DNA of 64,000 nt, taken from Curtobacterium sp. MCJR17_020 (GTDB taxonomy: Bacteria; Actinomycetota; Actinomycetes; Actinomycetales; Microbacteriaceae). This document shows, one piece after another, positions 49,611 through 58,536 of the stretch. Within the stretch, counting starts at the first letter, position 1, and each line of letters begins with the position of its first letter. The notes under the pieces were generated by a model that saw only the letters and a list, made by a program, of their open reading frames with translations, was not told the origin of the DNA and searched no databases. The position numbers were made by a program, and so were the translations under genes. The DNA lies in the NCBI RefSeq assembly GCF_003234365.2, contig NZ_CP126260.1, positions 3,472,001 to 3,536,000 on the forward strand, written 5' to 3'.

Positions 49611-50753
49611 TCAGGACCCCATGGTCGAGGACCACTTCGCCGACAGCACCTTCGCTGCGTCGGCGACCTGGGCATCGGTCAGCTCGACGTAGTCCTTCGG
49701 CGCACCGCCGGCGGCGTCGAGGGCGTCCTGGTCGACCTTGCCGGACTCCTCCAGGGCGGCGAGGGTCGACGGGAACGCACCGGCCTGCAGGTACAGGTTC
49801 TGCGCCTCGGGGCTCGCGATGTACTCCTGCCACAGTCGAGCGGCGGCGGGGTGCGGGGCGTCCTTGTTGATCGCCTGCGAGTAGTACGAGCCGAGCGCCT
49901 GGCCCTCGGGCACGACGGTCTTCCAGTTCTTGTTGCCACTTGCACCGGCGGCGGGGCCCCACGCGAGGTTGTTGTAGGACCACTGGATGACGACGGGGGT
50001 CTCACCCGAGGCGACCGTGGCCTGCGTGGGCAGCACGTTCTGGAAGTTGCCGGCCTGCTTGAGCTTGCCGAAGTAGTCGACGCCCTTGGTGATGTCGTCG
50101 GCCGAGCCGCCGTTCTCGAGCGCTGCCAGGTACACGGCTGATGCGGCCTGGTTCGCCTGCGTCGGGTCACCCGCGATGGAGACCTTGCCCTTGTAATCGG
50201 AGCCGAGCAGGTCCGTCAGGTCCTTCGGGGCGTCCGTGATCTTCGACGAGTCGTAGCCGATCGACATCAGGCCCGTGTAGTCGCGGGTCCAGGCGCCGTC
50301 CTTGTCCTTGAGCGTGTCCGGGATGTCGCTCCAGTTCGCGACCTTGTAGTCCGTCAGCAGGTCGAGGTTCTCCTGCAGCACGGCGTTGCCGAGGTCGAGC
50401 ACGTCGGGAGCGGTGGACTGCCCCTTCTGCGACTTCACCGCGGCGACCTCGTCGGCGCTGGAGCCGTTCGGGTTCGCGGAGTTGACCTTGATGTCGTACT
50501 TCTTCGTGAAGCCGTCGATGATCTTGCCGTAGTTGGCCCACGACGGCGGCAGCGCGATGACGTTGAGCTGTCCCTCGGCCTTCGCGGCCTTCACGAGGGC
50601 GTCCATGCCACCGGAGGCCTCGGCGCTCGTGGCGGTCTTCCAGTTCGTGTCGTCCTTCGTCGTGCTGGCCGAACTCGTGGCCGAGCATCCGGCGAGGGTG
50701 ACGATCGCTGCTGCGGCGAGGGCGATGCCGGCGATGGTGCGCTTGTGCTGCAC
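49611..50753 (-). CDS. ABC transporter substrate-binding lipoprotein
   Basis: 380 residues. Lipoprotein signal with LAGC, then a Ser/Thr linker and a PotD/AfuA-like binding fold: VIALPPSWANYGKIIDGFTKKYDIKVN near the N-terminus and a hinge-strand region ETPVVIQWSYNNLAW. First gene of the operon binding protein-permease-permease-ATPase. GTG start gives the normal signal peptide; GAAAGG lies upstream. Could bind polyamine, iron complex or phosphonate; undecided. Confidence 0.85.
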   Translation of the reverse strand: MQHKRTIAGIALAAAAIVTLAGCSATSSASTTKDDTNWKTATSAEASGGMDALVKAAKAEGQLNVIALPPSWANYGKIIDGFTKKYDIKVNSANPNGSSADEVAAVKSQKGQSTAPDVLDLGNAVLQENLDLLTDYKVANWSDIPDTLKDKDGAWTRDYTGLMSIGYDSSKITDAPKDLTDLLGSDYKGKVSIAGDPTQANQAASAVYLAALENGGSADDITKGVDYFGKLKQAGNFQNVLPTQATVASGETPVVIQWSYNNLAWGPAAGASGNKNWKTVVPEGQALGSYYSQAINKDAPHPAAARLWQEYIASPEAQNLYLQAGAFPSTLAALEESGKVDQDALDAAGGAPKDYVELTDAQVADAAKVLSAKWSSTMGS

Positions 50754-50947
50754 GGGAGGTGCCTTTCGGGTGGGTGCTGCGGGTGCTTCGGGTCGGGCCG
50801 CGGTTCTCGGCCCGGGACGATCGTGGAGGCGGCCGGTTTCCGGCCCGTGCTGCGCCGGTGAACGGCTGCGGAACAGCGGGTGCGCCGGTACGATCTCGCC
50901 TGGCGGCACGCTCGGTGCGTGCTCCGGTTCACGGCCTGGAGGCACGG

Positions 50948-51385
50948 ATGCAGTTCACGACGACGGTCCTGCTGGCGAAGAAGACGGCCACCGGGCTCCC
51001 GGTCCCGTCGTCCGTGATCGATGCGCTCGGCTCGGGGAAGCGCCCGCCCGTGGTCGTCACGATCAACGGCGGCTACACCTACCGGTCCACCGTCGGGGTC
51101 ATGGACGAGCAGTTCCTGGTGCCGCTCTCCGCAGCACACCGCGAGTCCGCCGGGATCGCTGCCGGCGACACCGTCGAGGTCACGCTCGTCGTCGACACGC
51201 AGCCCCGGGTCATCGACCTGCCCGACGACCTGGCGGCGGCGCTGCAGGTCGCCGGGGTGCGTGCAGCGTTCGACACCCTGTCGAACTCGCGACAGCGGGC
51301 GCTCGCCGACCCGGTGTCGCAGGCGAAGGCGCCGGAGACCCGAGCGCGGCGCATCGCGAAGGCCGTGGAGGCGCTGCAGGGCTGA
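50948..51385 (+). CDS. DUF1905 / YdeI-like protein
   Basis: 145 residues. The N-terminal ~80 residues are a DUF1905 beta-barrel domain (LPVPSSVIDALGSGKRPPVVVTINGGYTYRSTV). The C-terminal part (DLPDDLAAALQ..AFDTLSNSRQRALADPVSQAKAPETRARRI) is the YdeI/OmdA-type helical tail, linked elsewhere to protection against antimicrobial peptides. ATG at 50948. Divergent from the transport operon. Confidence 0.82.
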   Translation: MQFTTTVLLAKKTATGLPVPSSVIDALGSGKRPPVVVTINGGYTYRSTVGVMDEQFLVPLSAAHRESAGIAAGDTVEVTLVVDTQPRVIDLPDDLAAALQVAGVRAAFDTLSNSRQRALADPVSQAKAPETRARRIAKAVEALQG

Positions 51386-51420
51386 GCGGGGCGGGGGCGC
51401 GGGCGAGGCGGGCGGGCGGC

Positions 51421-51490
51421 GTACCTGGTCGATTCGGGCGTACCCGGTCAGAAGTTCCTGGCAGGTGTGCCCGAGAACATCAGGTACCGC
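51421..51490. repeat. Intergenic palindromic repeat, family B, degenerate copy
   Basis: Contains GTACCTGGTC, GATTCGGGCGTACCCGGTCA and CAGGTGTGCCCGA, which are recognisable pieces of the family B palindrome but no longer a perfect stem. Between the YdeI-like gene and nnrD. Confidence 0.6.
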
Positions 51491-51517
51491 GCGCGCCCTG
51501 GGAAAGAACCGGCGAGC

Positions 51518-52381
51518 TCAGGCGCCGAGTTCGACGAGCACCCGCGGGATCTCGGCTACGAGCTCGCTCGCCAGGTAACCGAGCGGGCCGACCTGCACCG
51601 CGAGCCGGTCACCCGCAGCCGCGTGCACGTAGGACGCCCACGCCACCGCCTGCGCCGGATCGGCACCCCGCGCCAGCAGTCCCGTGACCGCACCCGACAG
51701 AACGTCCCCACTGCCGCTGGTGCCGAGTCCTCCGGAGCCGGTGCCCTTGATCCAGCTCCGCCCCTTCGGAGTCGCGATGGCGTCCCCCAGGGCCACGACC
51801 GCACCGAACCGCTGCGCGATCGCCATCGCGTCGGCCACGTCGTCGTCGCTGCCCTCCCGACCGAGGAGCCGTTCGGCTTCGCCGGAGTTGGGCGTCATCA
51901 CCAGCCGACCCCGGAGCGGTTCCAGCCGGTCCCGCACGTCGGCCGCCACCCCGAGGGCGAACGCATCGAGCACGACGGTGGTCCGTGGTCCGACGACGTC
52001 GGCGAGGCCGGCCACCAGGTCACGGGTGCCGTTCGGCTCGTCGAGCCCCGGGCCGACCAGCAGCGCGTCCGCACTCGCGGCGGAGGCGGCGATCCCCTCG
52101 ATGGCACCGACGGCGACGTGACCGTCCGCGTCCTCGTCGAGCGGTTCGACGCCGGACTCGGGCACGGCGACCGCGACCTCGTTCGCGATGCTCCGTCCCA
52201 CTGCGAGGGTGAGCCGCCCCGCTCCCACCCGGAGTGCAGCGAGTGCCGAGAGCATCGCGGCTCCGGGTGTCCGCGCTGCGCCGCCGACCACGAGCACCTG
52301 CCCGCGACCGTACTTGCCGGCGCCGGGCTCGGGGAGCGGCCAGTCCCGCAGGAAGTTCGGGGTGACGGTCTCAGCGGACAT
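51518..52381 (-). CDS. nnrD: ADP-dependent NAD(P)H-hydrate dehydratase
   Basis: 287 residues, a ribokinase-like fold. It repairs damaged hydrated NAD(P)H. Motifs: GKYGRGQVLVVGGAARTPGAAML near the start, MTPNSGEAERLLG, and the catalytic block GTSGSGDVLSGAV (about 220-232). ATG at 52381 gives the normal family N-terminus. Its start overlaps the last 11 bp of the upstream phosphatase gene. No epimerase domain (NnrE) is fused or adjacent. Confidence 0.92.
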   Translation of the reverse strand: MSAETVTPNFLRDWPLPEPGAGKYGRGQVLVVGGAARTPGAAMLSALAALRVGAGRLTLAVGRSIANEVAVAVPESGVEPLDEDADGHVAVGAIEGIAASAASADALLVGPGLDEPNGTRDLVAGLADVVGPRTTVVLDAFALGVAADVRDRLEPLRGRLVMTPNSGEAERLLGREGSDDDVADAMAIAQRFGAVVALGDAIATPKGRSWIKGTGSGGLGTSGSGDVLSGAVTGLLARGADPAQAVAWASYVHAAAGDRLAVQVGPLGYLASELVAEIPRVLVELGA

Positions 52382-53111
52382 GCTCGTCGTCCTTCCGACC
52401 GGTGTGTGCCGTGACCTCGTCGTCATCGAGGTGCCCGACGGAGGAGAACTCCTCGAGCACCCACGGTGCACCGGCACGTTCGCGCCGGAGTCGGGTGAGG
52501 GAGGCGTTCGCGACCGCGTGCGTCCGAGCGAACTCCGTGAGCGCCGGCTCGTCGAGGTCGAGGCACACCGCCACGACCAGCATCACGACGGCGTCGTGGG
52601 CCGCGACGACGAGCCGTTCGGTGCCCTCGATCCGGTCGACGTCGACCAGTGCCGATCGGAGTCGGAGCATCACATCGGCCCAGGACTCGCCGCCCGCCGG
52701 CCGGTGGTAGTACTTGCCGAGCCACTGCCGGCGACGTTCCTCGTCGGGGTGCCGGTTCCGGACACCCTGCAGGGTGAGCAGGTCGAGGACACCGAGCTCG
52801 CGGTCGCGGAGCCGCTCGTCCACCCGTCTCTCCGGCTCGGCCAGTCCGCCGGCCCCGAGCGCGATCTCGATGGTCTGCTGCGCACGCAGGTACGGGGAGA
52901 CCCACAGCGCCACGGGGACGTCGTCGATGCCACGATCGGCGAGTTCCTGCCCGAGCGACCGCGACTGCGACTCGCCGAGCGGGCTGAGCGGGACGTCGGC
53001 GTCCCGGTACTGGACGTCGATGACGTCGTCGCCCGCGGCCTCCGCTCGGGCGGCGGCGACGTTCGCGAGCGATTCACCGTGGCGGACGAGCCAGATCTCC
53101 TGCACTGCCAT
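52371..53111 (-). CDS. Histidine phosphatase (phosphoglycerate-mutase-like)
   Basis: 246 residues. The phosphoacceptor is in VRHGES (9-14), followed by DVPLSPLGESQSRSLG, the arginine in SPYLRAQQTIE, RDRELGVLDLL, and the second histidine in VVAAHDAVVM. Substrate unknown; too short and divergent for a glycolytic mutase. Overlaps nnrD by 11 bp, so they are co-transcribed. Confidence 0.88.
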   Translation of the reverse strand: MAVQEIWLVRHGESLANVAAARAEAAGDDVIDVQYRDADVPLSPLGESQSRSLGQELADRGIDDVPVALWVSPYLRAQQTIEIALGAGGLAEPERRVDERLRDRELGVLDLLTLQGVRNRHPDEERRRQWLGKYYHRPAGGESWADVMLRLRSALVDVDRIEGTERLVVAAHDAVVMLVVAVCLDLDEPALTEFARTHAVANASLTRLRRERAGAPWVLEEFSSVGHLDDDEVTAHTGRKDDEHVR

Positions 53112-53250
53112 GCCGCCACGCTAACCACGACGCGCTGAGCCGGCTCACCGACGCCCAGCGGGCTGACGTCGAGGACTGTGGACGGGCCTCCAGGCCTGCC
53201 CGTCTGTGGAGGAAGGACGTTCCTTCCCAGAACGGCCGCGATGCCAAGTG

Positions 53251-53323
53251 GAATCGGGCGTACCTGGTGAGAACTTCCGACCAGGTACGCCCGAATCGAC
53301 CACCTACGCCCGAATCGACCAGG
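53251..53323. repeat. Intergenic palindromic repeat, family B, copy 2 plus extra half
   Basis: TCGGGCGTACCTGGT within 53254-53268 pairs with ACCAGGTACGCCCGA (53280-53294). A further CTACGCCCGAATCGACCAGG follows to 53323. Nearly the same sequence as the copy at 60034-60080. Confidence 0.85.
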
Positions 53324-53331
53324 CGCTCCCG

Positions 53332-53347
53332 CACACACACACACACA
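53332..53347. repeat. (CA)8 dinucleotide run
   Basis: Eight CA units in otherwise complex high-GC sequence, between a palindromic repeat and a terminator. A slippage-prone tract with no gene in frame. Confidence 0.9.
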
Positions 53348-53352
53348 GAAGG

Positions 53353-53392
53353 CGGCGCCGGACGGAACGCACCCGTGTCCCGTCCGACGCCG
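53353..53392 (-). terminator. Terminator hairpin of the GH38 operon
   Basis: CGGCGCCGGACGG (53353-53365) with CCGTCCGACGCCG (53380-53392): 13 bp with one G-U-type pair, 35 bp beyond the GH38 stop on the minus strand. Confidence 0.7.
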
Positions 53393-53427
53393 CGGTCTCT
53401 CCCCCGAAGGGGACCGGCCCCGCTGCC

Positions 53428-56400
53428 TCAGGCCCGGCGTACCCGCAGGGTCACGATCTCGAAGGGCCGGAGCGTGAGCACGACCGGCTCCCCCGAGTCC
53501 CACGAGTCCCCCAGCGGGCGTTCCAGCAGGTCCACCGTCGCCACCGACGCGACGTCGAACCCGAACGACACCCCGACGTCGGTCGCCCGACCACCGGAGG
53601 CCTCGTACAGTCGCACGACCACGTCACCGGAGCGGTCCTCGGCGAGCTTCACTGCCTCGACCAGCACCTGCGGCGACGACACGGTCACGATCGGGTCGAC
53701 GGCAGTCGTCCCCGCGACCGAGCGCACCGGCAGGTTCAACCGGTAGCCGGAGTCGGCGGCGTCGAGCACCGATGCCCCCACCCGCAGCACCGTCCGGAAC
53801 ACGTGGTGCCCCTGGTCGGCGTTCGGGTCCGGGAACGTCGGCCCGCGCAGCAGCGACTCGCGCACGAGCGTCGTGGTGCCGCCGTCGGGCCGCGTGGAGC
53901 GCGTGATGTCGTGTCCGTAGGTGGAGTCGTTCGCCACCGCGACGCCGAACCCGGGCTCCGCCACGTGGACCCAGCGGTGCGCCGAGGTCTCGAAGCGGGC
54001 GTGGTCCCACGAGGTGTTCTGGTGGGTCGGCCGGTCGATGTGGCCGAACTGGATCTCGCTCGAGGCCGCCGCGGCACGCACGTCGACGGGGAACGCGAGC
54101 TTCAGCAGCTTCTGGTGCTCGTGCCAGTCGACCTCGGTCTCGATCACCAGCTCTGCGAGCCCGGCGACCGCCGAGTACCGCGTGGTGAGCGTCGACGACC
54201 CGAAGGACCGTTCCACCACGAGCGAGGAGCCGTCGATCGCGACCGACGAGGCCGTCAGCACCGTGCCGTTGCGCTGGTACGCACGGTCGATGTCCCACGC
54301 CTCCCACTGGTTCGGGGTGTCGCGGAAGACCGTGTACTCGGCAGCGGCCGCACCCGGTGCGATCGCGTCGCGTCCGCTCGCGCGGTCGATGAGCGACACG
54401 ACGTGCCCGGCTCCGTCGATGGTCGCCGTGACGATGCCCGTGTCGAACACGAAGTGGTCGCCGGAGCGGACGGGAGGCACGGGTCGCGGTTCCGAGCCGA
54501 GCGAACCACCCAGGGCGGCCGCGTCTCCGGCCGCGACCGGCGAGGCGTTGAAGCGCACGACGTTCCCGGACGAGCCGCTGCCGCCGACGGCGTCGGCGTC
54601 GGACGGCGCGTCGAGCAGCGCACTGCTGCCCCCTGCGGCCGTCGACGACGAGGCACCGACCCCGGCGAGCGCCGCAGCGCCCCCGTTCGCGAGCGCGGTC
54701 GTCGCGTTGCCGATCAGCCCCTCGAGCACCTGGGCGATCTGCGCGTAGTTCTCCTCGGCGTTCTCGTAGACCCAGGCGATCGAGGACCCCGGCAGGATGT
54801 CGTGGAACTGCTGCAGCAGGACGGTGTGCCAGGCACGCTCGAGCTCTTCGTAGGGGTAGTCCAGCCCGAGGCGCACGGCCGCGGTCGAGGCCCAGAGCTC
54901 GGCTTCGCGGAGCAGGTGCTCGGAGCGACGGTTGCCCTGCTTCGTGCGGATCTGCGACGTGTAGGTGCCGCGGTGGAACTCGAGGTACATCTCGCCGGAC
55001 CACACGCCGGGGGTCGGCAGCACCCGTTCGAGCTCCTCGAAGACCTGGGCGGGGGTGCCGAGCTGCACGCGGGGCGAGCCGTCCAGGTCGTGCTGGCGTC
55101 GGGCCGCTGCGACCATCTCGCGGGTGGGTCCGCCGCCGCCGTCACCGAAGCCGTAGAGCAGCATCGAGGTGTTCGCGACGCCGCGCTCCTTGTTGTTGCG
55201 TTCCCCGCGGTGCAGGTCGGCCGCGGAGACGTCCGAGTTGTAGGTGTCCGCCGGCGGCAGGTGCGTCAGGACGCGCGAGCCGTCGATGCCCTCCCAGTGG
55301 AACGAGGTGTGGGGGATGACGTTGGTCTCGTTCCACGACGGCTTCTGCGTGACGAACCACTTCGAGCCGGCGGCGCGGACGATCTGCGGCAGCGCCCCGG
55401 AGTAGCCGAACGAGTCGGGCAGCCAGGCCTCGGGGGTGTCGATGCCGAACTCCTCGAGGAAGAACCGCTTGCCGGCGACGAACTGTCGTGCAAGCGCTTC
55501 ACCACCGGGCAGGTTCGTGTCCGACTCCACCCACATGCCACCCACCGGGGTCCACCGGCCCTCGGCGACGCGCTGCTTGATGCGGGCCCAGATCGACGGG
55601 TAGCCGTCGCGGATCCACGCGTACTGCTGCGCGGACGAGCAGGCGAAGGTGAAGTCGGGGTCGCGGTCCATCAGGTCGAGGACGTTCGAGAACGTGCGGG
55701 CGCACTTGCGGATCGTCTCGCGCACCGGCCACAGCCAGGCGGAGTCGATGTGCGCGTGGCCGACGGCGATCGCCCGGTGTGCCGCGGCGCTCGCGGGGAC
55801 GGCCAGTACCGGTGCGAGAACCTGGCGGGCGTCGGCTGCGGTGCCGGCGACGTCGTCGGGGTCGAGGGCGTCCGCTGCCAACTCGAGCGCGTGCAGGATG
55901 TCGGCGCCGCGCGTGCCGTCCGTGGGCAGCTCCGCCATCAGGCCGCGCAGGACCCAGAAGTCCTGCTGCAGCTCCCACACCGTGTCGTCACGCTCGACGA
56001 GTTCGAGGGCACGCACGCGGTAGATCGGCTTGTCCCCCGCGGTCGATCGCGACCCGAGGGGCGTCGCGCCCTGGAACGAGTCGCCGCCGATGTCCGGGTT
56101 CGCGCCGGCTTCGACGTACAGCTCGAAGGACTCCCCGGGCCGGGCCTCGACGGGCACGGTGTCGTTCCGCGGCTCGACGCCCTTGATCGTGGAGCCGTCG
56201 GTGCGGTACGCCAGGCCCTCGGCCTGGAACCCCGGGTGCCGCTTCGTGAACCCGAGGTCGACGAGCAGTTCCGCCGTGGTCCCCGGCGCGGTGCCGAAGT
56301 CGGCGGGGACGGTGCCGGTGATCCGGAACCAGGTGGTCCCCCACGGCCGGCCACCCCAGGCGCTGCCCACGGTGAACGGTGTGTACGCCTGCTGGACGGC

Positions 56401-56541
56401 GGAGTCGAACGGCACCGGCTCGTCCGGCACCTCCCACGCCTCGATCGTCACCGGCGCCGAGCGGCGGTGGACGGCGGGGTCGACACGGTCGCGGACGAGG
56501 CGGGCGATCCGGGCCTCGACGAGCGGTTCGTCCTGGTGCAT
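53428..56541 (-). CDS. GH38 family alpha-mannosidase
   Basis: 1,037 residues, no signal peptide, so cytoplasmic. The catalytic domain has the zinc-site motif GHAHIDSAWLWP (about 259-270), in which the first aspartate-containing pair H-x-H binds zinc, and WLPDSFGYSGALPQI (about 369-383) with the nucleophile region. A long C-terminal beta-rich domain follows. ATG at 56541 has AAAGGA upstream. It lies 37 bp after a carbohydrate ABC permease gene, so it probably hydrolyses mannosides brought in by that transporter. Confidence 0.93.
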   Translation of the reverse strand: MHQDEPLVEARIARLVRDRVDPAVHRRSAPVTIEAWEVPDEPVPFDSAVQQAYTPFTVGSAWGGRPWGTTWFRITGTVPADFGTAPGTTAELLVDLGFTKRHPGFQAEGLAYRTDGSTIKGVEPRNDTVPVEARPGESFELYVEAGANPDIGGDSFQGATPLGSRSTAGDKPIYRVRALELVERDDTVWELQQDFWVLRGLMAELPTDGTRGADILHALELAADALDPDDVAGTAADARQVLAPVLAVPASAAAHRAIAVGHAHIDSAWLWPVRETIRKCARTFSNVLDLMDRDPDFTFACSSAQQYAWIRDGYPSIWARIKQRVAEGRWTPVGGMWVESDTNLPGGEALARQFVAGKRFFLEEFGIDTPEAWLPDSFGYSGALPQIVRAAGSKWFVTQKPSWNETNVIPHTSFHWEGIDGSRVLTHLPPADTYNSDVSAADLHRGERNNKERGVANTSMLLYGFGDGGGGPTREMVAAARRQHDLDGSPRVQLGTPAQVFEELERVLPTPGVWSGEMYLEFHRGTYTSQIRTKQGNRRSEHLLREAELWASTAAVRLGLDYPYEELERAWHTVLLQQFHDILPGSSIAWVYENAEENYAQIAQVLEGLIGNATTALANGGAAALAGVGASSSTAAGGSSALLDAPSDADAVGGSGSSGNVVRFNASPVAAGDAAALGGSLGSEPRPVPPVRSGDHFVFDTGIVTATIDGAGHVVSLIDRASGRDAIAPGAAAAEYTVFRDTPNQWEAWDIDRAYQRNGTVLTASSVAIDGSSLVVERSFGSSTLTTRYSAVAGLAELVIETEVDWHEHQKLLKLAFPVDVRAAAASSEIQFGHIDRPTHQNTSWDHARFETSAHRWVHVAEPGFGVAVANDSTYGHDITRSTRPDGGTTTLVRESLLRGPTFPDPNADQGHHVFRTVLRVGASVLDAADSGYRLNLPVRSVAGTTAVDPIVTVSSPQVLVEAVKLAEDRSGDVVVRLYEASGGRATDVGVSFGFDVASVATVDLLERPLGDSWDSGEPVVLTLRPFEIVTLRVRRA

Positions 56542-56578
56542 GTGGTTCCTTTCGAGAGAGCCGGCCGGAGCCAGCAGA

Positions 56579-57478
56579 TCAGCCCTTGATGCCGCCGGCG
56601 AGGGCGTTGCCGCCGCCGAGGCCTCGGGACACGATCACGTAGAGGGCGATGACGGGCACGGAGTAGACGATGGAGAACGCGGCGAGCTGTCCGTACGCGA
56701 CCGCCCCGTTCTGCCCGAAGAAGTTGAAGATGCTCACCGCGGCGGGCACCTTGTCGGGCGAGAGCAGCAGGACGAACGGGACGAAGAAGTTCCCCCACGC
56801 CTGGATGAACACGAAGATGAACACGACGGCGATGCCCGGACGCATGAGCGGGACGACGATGCGCGTCAGGGTGGTCATCATCGACGCCCCGTCGGTCCAC
56901 GCGGCTTCTTCGAGCGAGATCGGCACGGAGTCCATGAAGTTCTTCGCCATCCAGATCGCCATCGGCAGCGACGTCGCGGCGAGGAAGAAGATGCAGCCCC
57001 ACACGTTGTCGATCAGGTTGAGCGACACGAACAGCGCGTAGACGGGCACCATCATGGCGGTGATCGGCAGGCCGGTCCCGAACAGGATGCTGTACAGGAA
57101 CGGCTTGTTGACCCGCATCTTGTAGCGGGACAGCGGGTACGCGGCGAGCAGTGCGAAGACCACGGTGACGACCGCCGTGCCACCGGAGAGCAGCAGGCTG
57201 TTCGCGAGCGGGATGAACGACAGCTCGGGCGTGAGCACCTTCGTGAAGTTGTCGAGTGTGAACTGCGTCGGCAGCTTCACGGACAGCGACGCCTGGGTGT
57301 CGACCGAGGCGAGGACGAGCCAGAGGAGCGGGACCGCGAAGCACACCGCGATCACGAGGAGCACGATGTTCGCCACCCACCGCATGGTGCGGCCGCGGGG
57401 CGACGTCATGTGCAGCGAACCGGGAGCGGTCACCGAGCGGGTGGTGGTCGGGTCGAGAGACGGGGCAGTGATGGCCAT
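56579..57478 (-). CDS. Carbohydrate ABC transporter permease (MalG-like)
   Basis: 299 residues, about six spans. EAA loop LEEAAWTDGASMMTTLTRIVVPLMRPGIA, typical of sugar CUT1 permeases. ATG at 57478 overlaps the upstream permease stop by one base (TGATG). The frame continues upstream only as a shadow. No ATPase gene is in the cluster; CUT1 systems often use a shared MsiK-type ATPase encoded elsewhere. Confidence 0.9.
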   Translation of the reverse strand: MAITAPSLDPTTTRSVTAPGSLHMTSPRGRTMRWVANIVLLVIAVCFAVPLLWLVLASVDTQASLSVKLPTQFTLDNFTKVLTPELSFIPLANSLLLSGGTAVVTVVFALLAAYPLSRYKMRVNKPFLYSILFGTGLPITAMMVPVYALFVSLNLIDNVWGCIFFLAATSLPMAIWMAKNFMDSVPISLEEAAWTDGASMMTTLTRIVVPLMRPGIAVVFIFVFIQAWGNFFVPFVLLLSPDKVPAAVSIFNFFGQNGAVAYGQLAAFSIVYSVPVIALYVIVSRGLGGGNALAGGIKG

Positions 57479-58428
57479 CAGTCCACCTCCGGCTTGAGGG
57501 CTCGGATGTAGATGATCGAGAAGACCGCCCCCACCACGAGCAGGATGGTCGCGATCGCGGTCCCGAAGCCGAGCTGCGAGAACTTGAACGCCTCTTGGTA
57601 GGCGAGGATCGGCAGGGTCGACGAGTTCGTGCCCGGCCCACCCCCGGTCATCACGAAGATGAGGGTGAAGACCGACAGCGTCTGCAGCGTCGTCAGCATC
57701 AGGTTGGTCGAGATGCTCCGTCGGATCACCGGCAGCGTGATGTAGACGAGGCGCTGCCACCCGGTGGCGCCGTCGACCTCGGCGGACTCGGTGATCTCCT
57801 CGGGGACCTCCTGCACGGCGGCGGAGTAGACGAGCATCGAGAAGGCCGTGCCGCGCCAGATGTTCGCCAGGATCACGGCGAACATCGGGAACGTGTAGAG
57901 CCAGTTCGGTCCGCTGATGCCGATGGACTTCAGGAACTCGTTGAGCGTGCCCTCGTCGTTGAAGAAGGCGTACGCGGCGAACGAGGCGACGATCTCCGGC
58001 AGGACCCAGGCTGCGACGACGAAGGTGCCGACGATCGCGCGGACGGCCTTGTTGGCCGAGCGCATCAGGAGTGCGAGGCCGAGCCCCAGCACGTTCTGTC
58101 CCACGACCGCCGAGGCGAGCAGGAACACGACCGTCAGGATGACGGACTTCGGGAAGTCCGGGTCCTGGAAGAGTTCGACGTAGTTCTGGAAGCCGACGAA
58201 CTGCTGGTCGGCAGCGCCGGCGCCGGTGAGCGCGGAGTTCGTGAACGACCCGTAGAACGACGAGATGACGGGGCCGAGCAGGAAGATGACGAGCAGGACG
58301 AGGGCGGGCAGGAGCGGGACCGCTCGGCCGACGTTCCGCAGTGGTCGCCGCTTGCGCGGCACGGGTGGATCGGTGCGCTTCGGCGCACCGGGCGCCGACA
58401 GCGTCGGCGCGAGGGGGGTGCTGGACAC
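57478..58428 (-). CDS. Carbohydrate ABC transporter permease (MalF-like)
   Basis: 316 residues, about six spans; a basic N-terminal tail (PVPRKRRPLRNVGR) precedes span 1. EAA loop ESAEVDGATGWQRLVYITLPVI. Pairs with the next gene. It lies 108 bp after the binding-protein gene, from which it is separated by a hairpin. Confidence 0.9.
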   Translation of the reverse strand: MSSTPLAPTLSAPGAPKRTDPPVPRKRRPLRNVGRAVPLLPALVLLVIFLLGPVISSFYGSFTNSALTGAGAADQQFVGFQNYVELFQDPDFPKSVILTVVFLLASAVVGQNVLGLGLALLMRSANKAVRAIVGTFVVAAWVLPEIVASFAAYAFFNDEGTLNEFLKSIGISGPNWLYTFPMFAVILANIWRGTAFSMLVYSAAVQEVPEEITESAEVDGATGWQRLVYITLPVIRRSISTNLMLTTLQTLSVFTLIFVMTGGGPGTNSSTLPILAYQEAFKFSQLGFGTAIATILLVVGAVFSIIYIRALKPEVD

Positions 58429-58480
58429 GATGGGTGCCTTCCGGGTGCGGAGGGGTTCCGAAGGTGGGGAAGGACGGACC

Positions 58481-58514
58481 GGGAGGCGCGGTGCGGGGCC
58501 GCCCCGCGCCTCCC
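58481..58514 (-). terminator. Hairpin between binding-protein and permease genes
   Basis: GGGAGGCGCGG (58481-58491) pairs with CCGCGCCTCCC (58504-58514); flanking GGACGG/CCGTCC bases extend it. Probably a partial terminator that keeps permease levels below binding-protein levels. Confidence 0.7.
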
Positions 58515-58536
58515 GTCCGTCAGTGGGTGACGTCCG

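Larger units (their letters stand above)
53112..53427. other. 316-bp gene-free stretch
   Basis: No credible gene. It holds a GACGGGC/GCCCGTC hairpin (53181-53204), a family B palindrome (53251-53297), an extra half of that repeat (53299-53323), a (CA)8 run (53332-53347) and the terminator of the GH38 gene (53353-53392). Confidence 0.7.
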
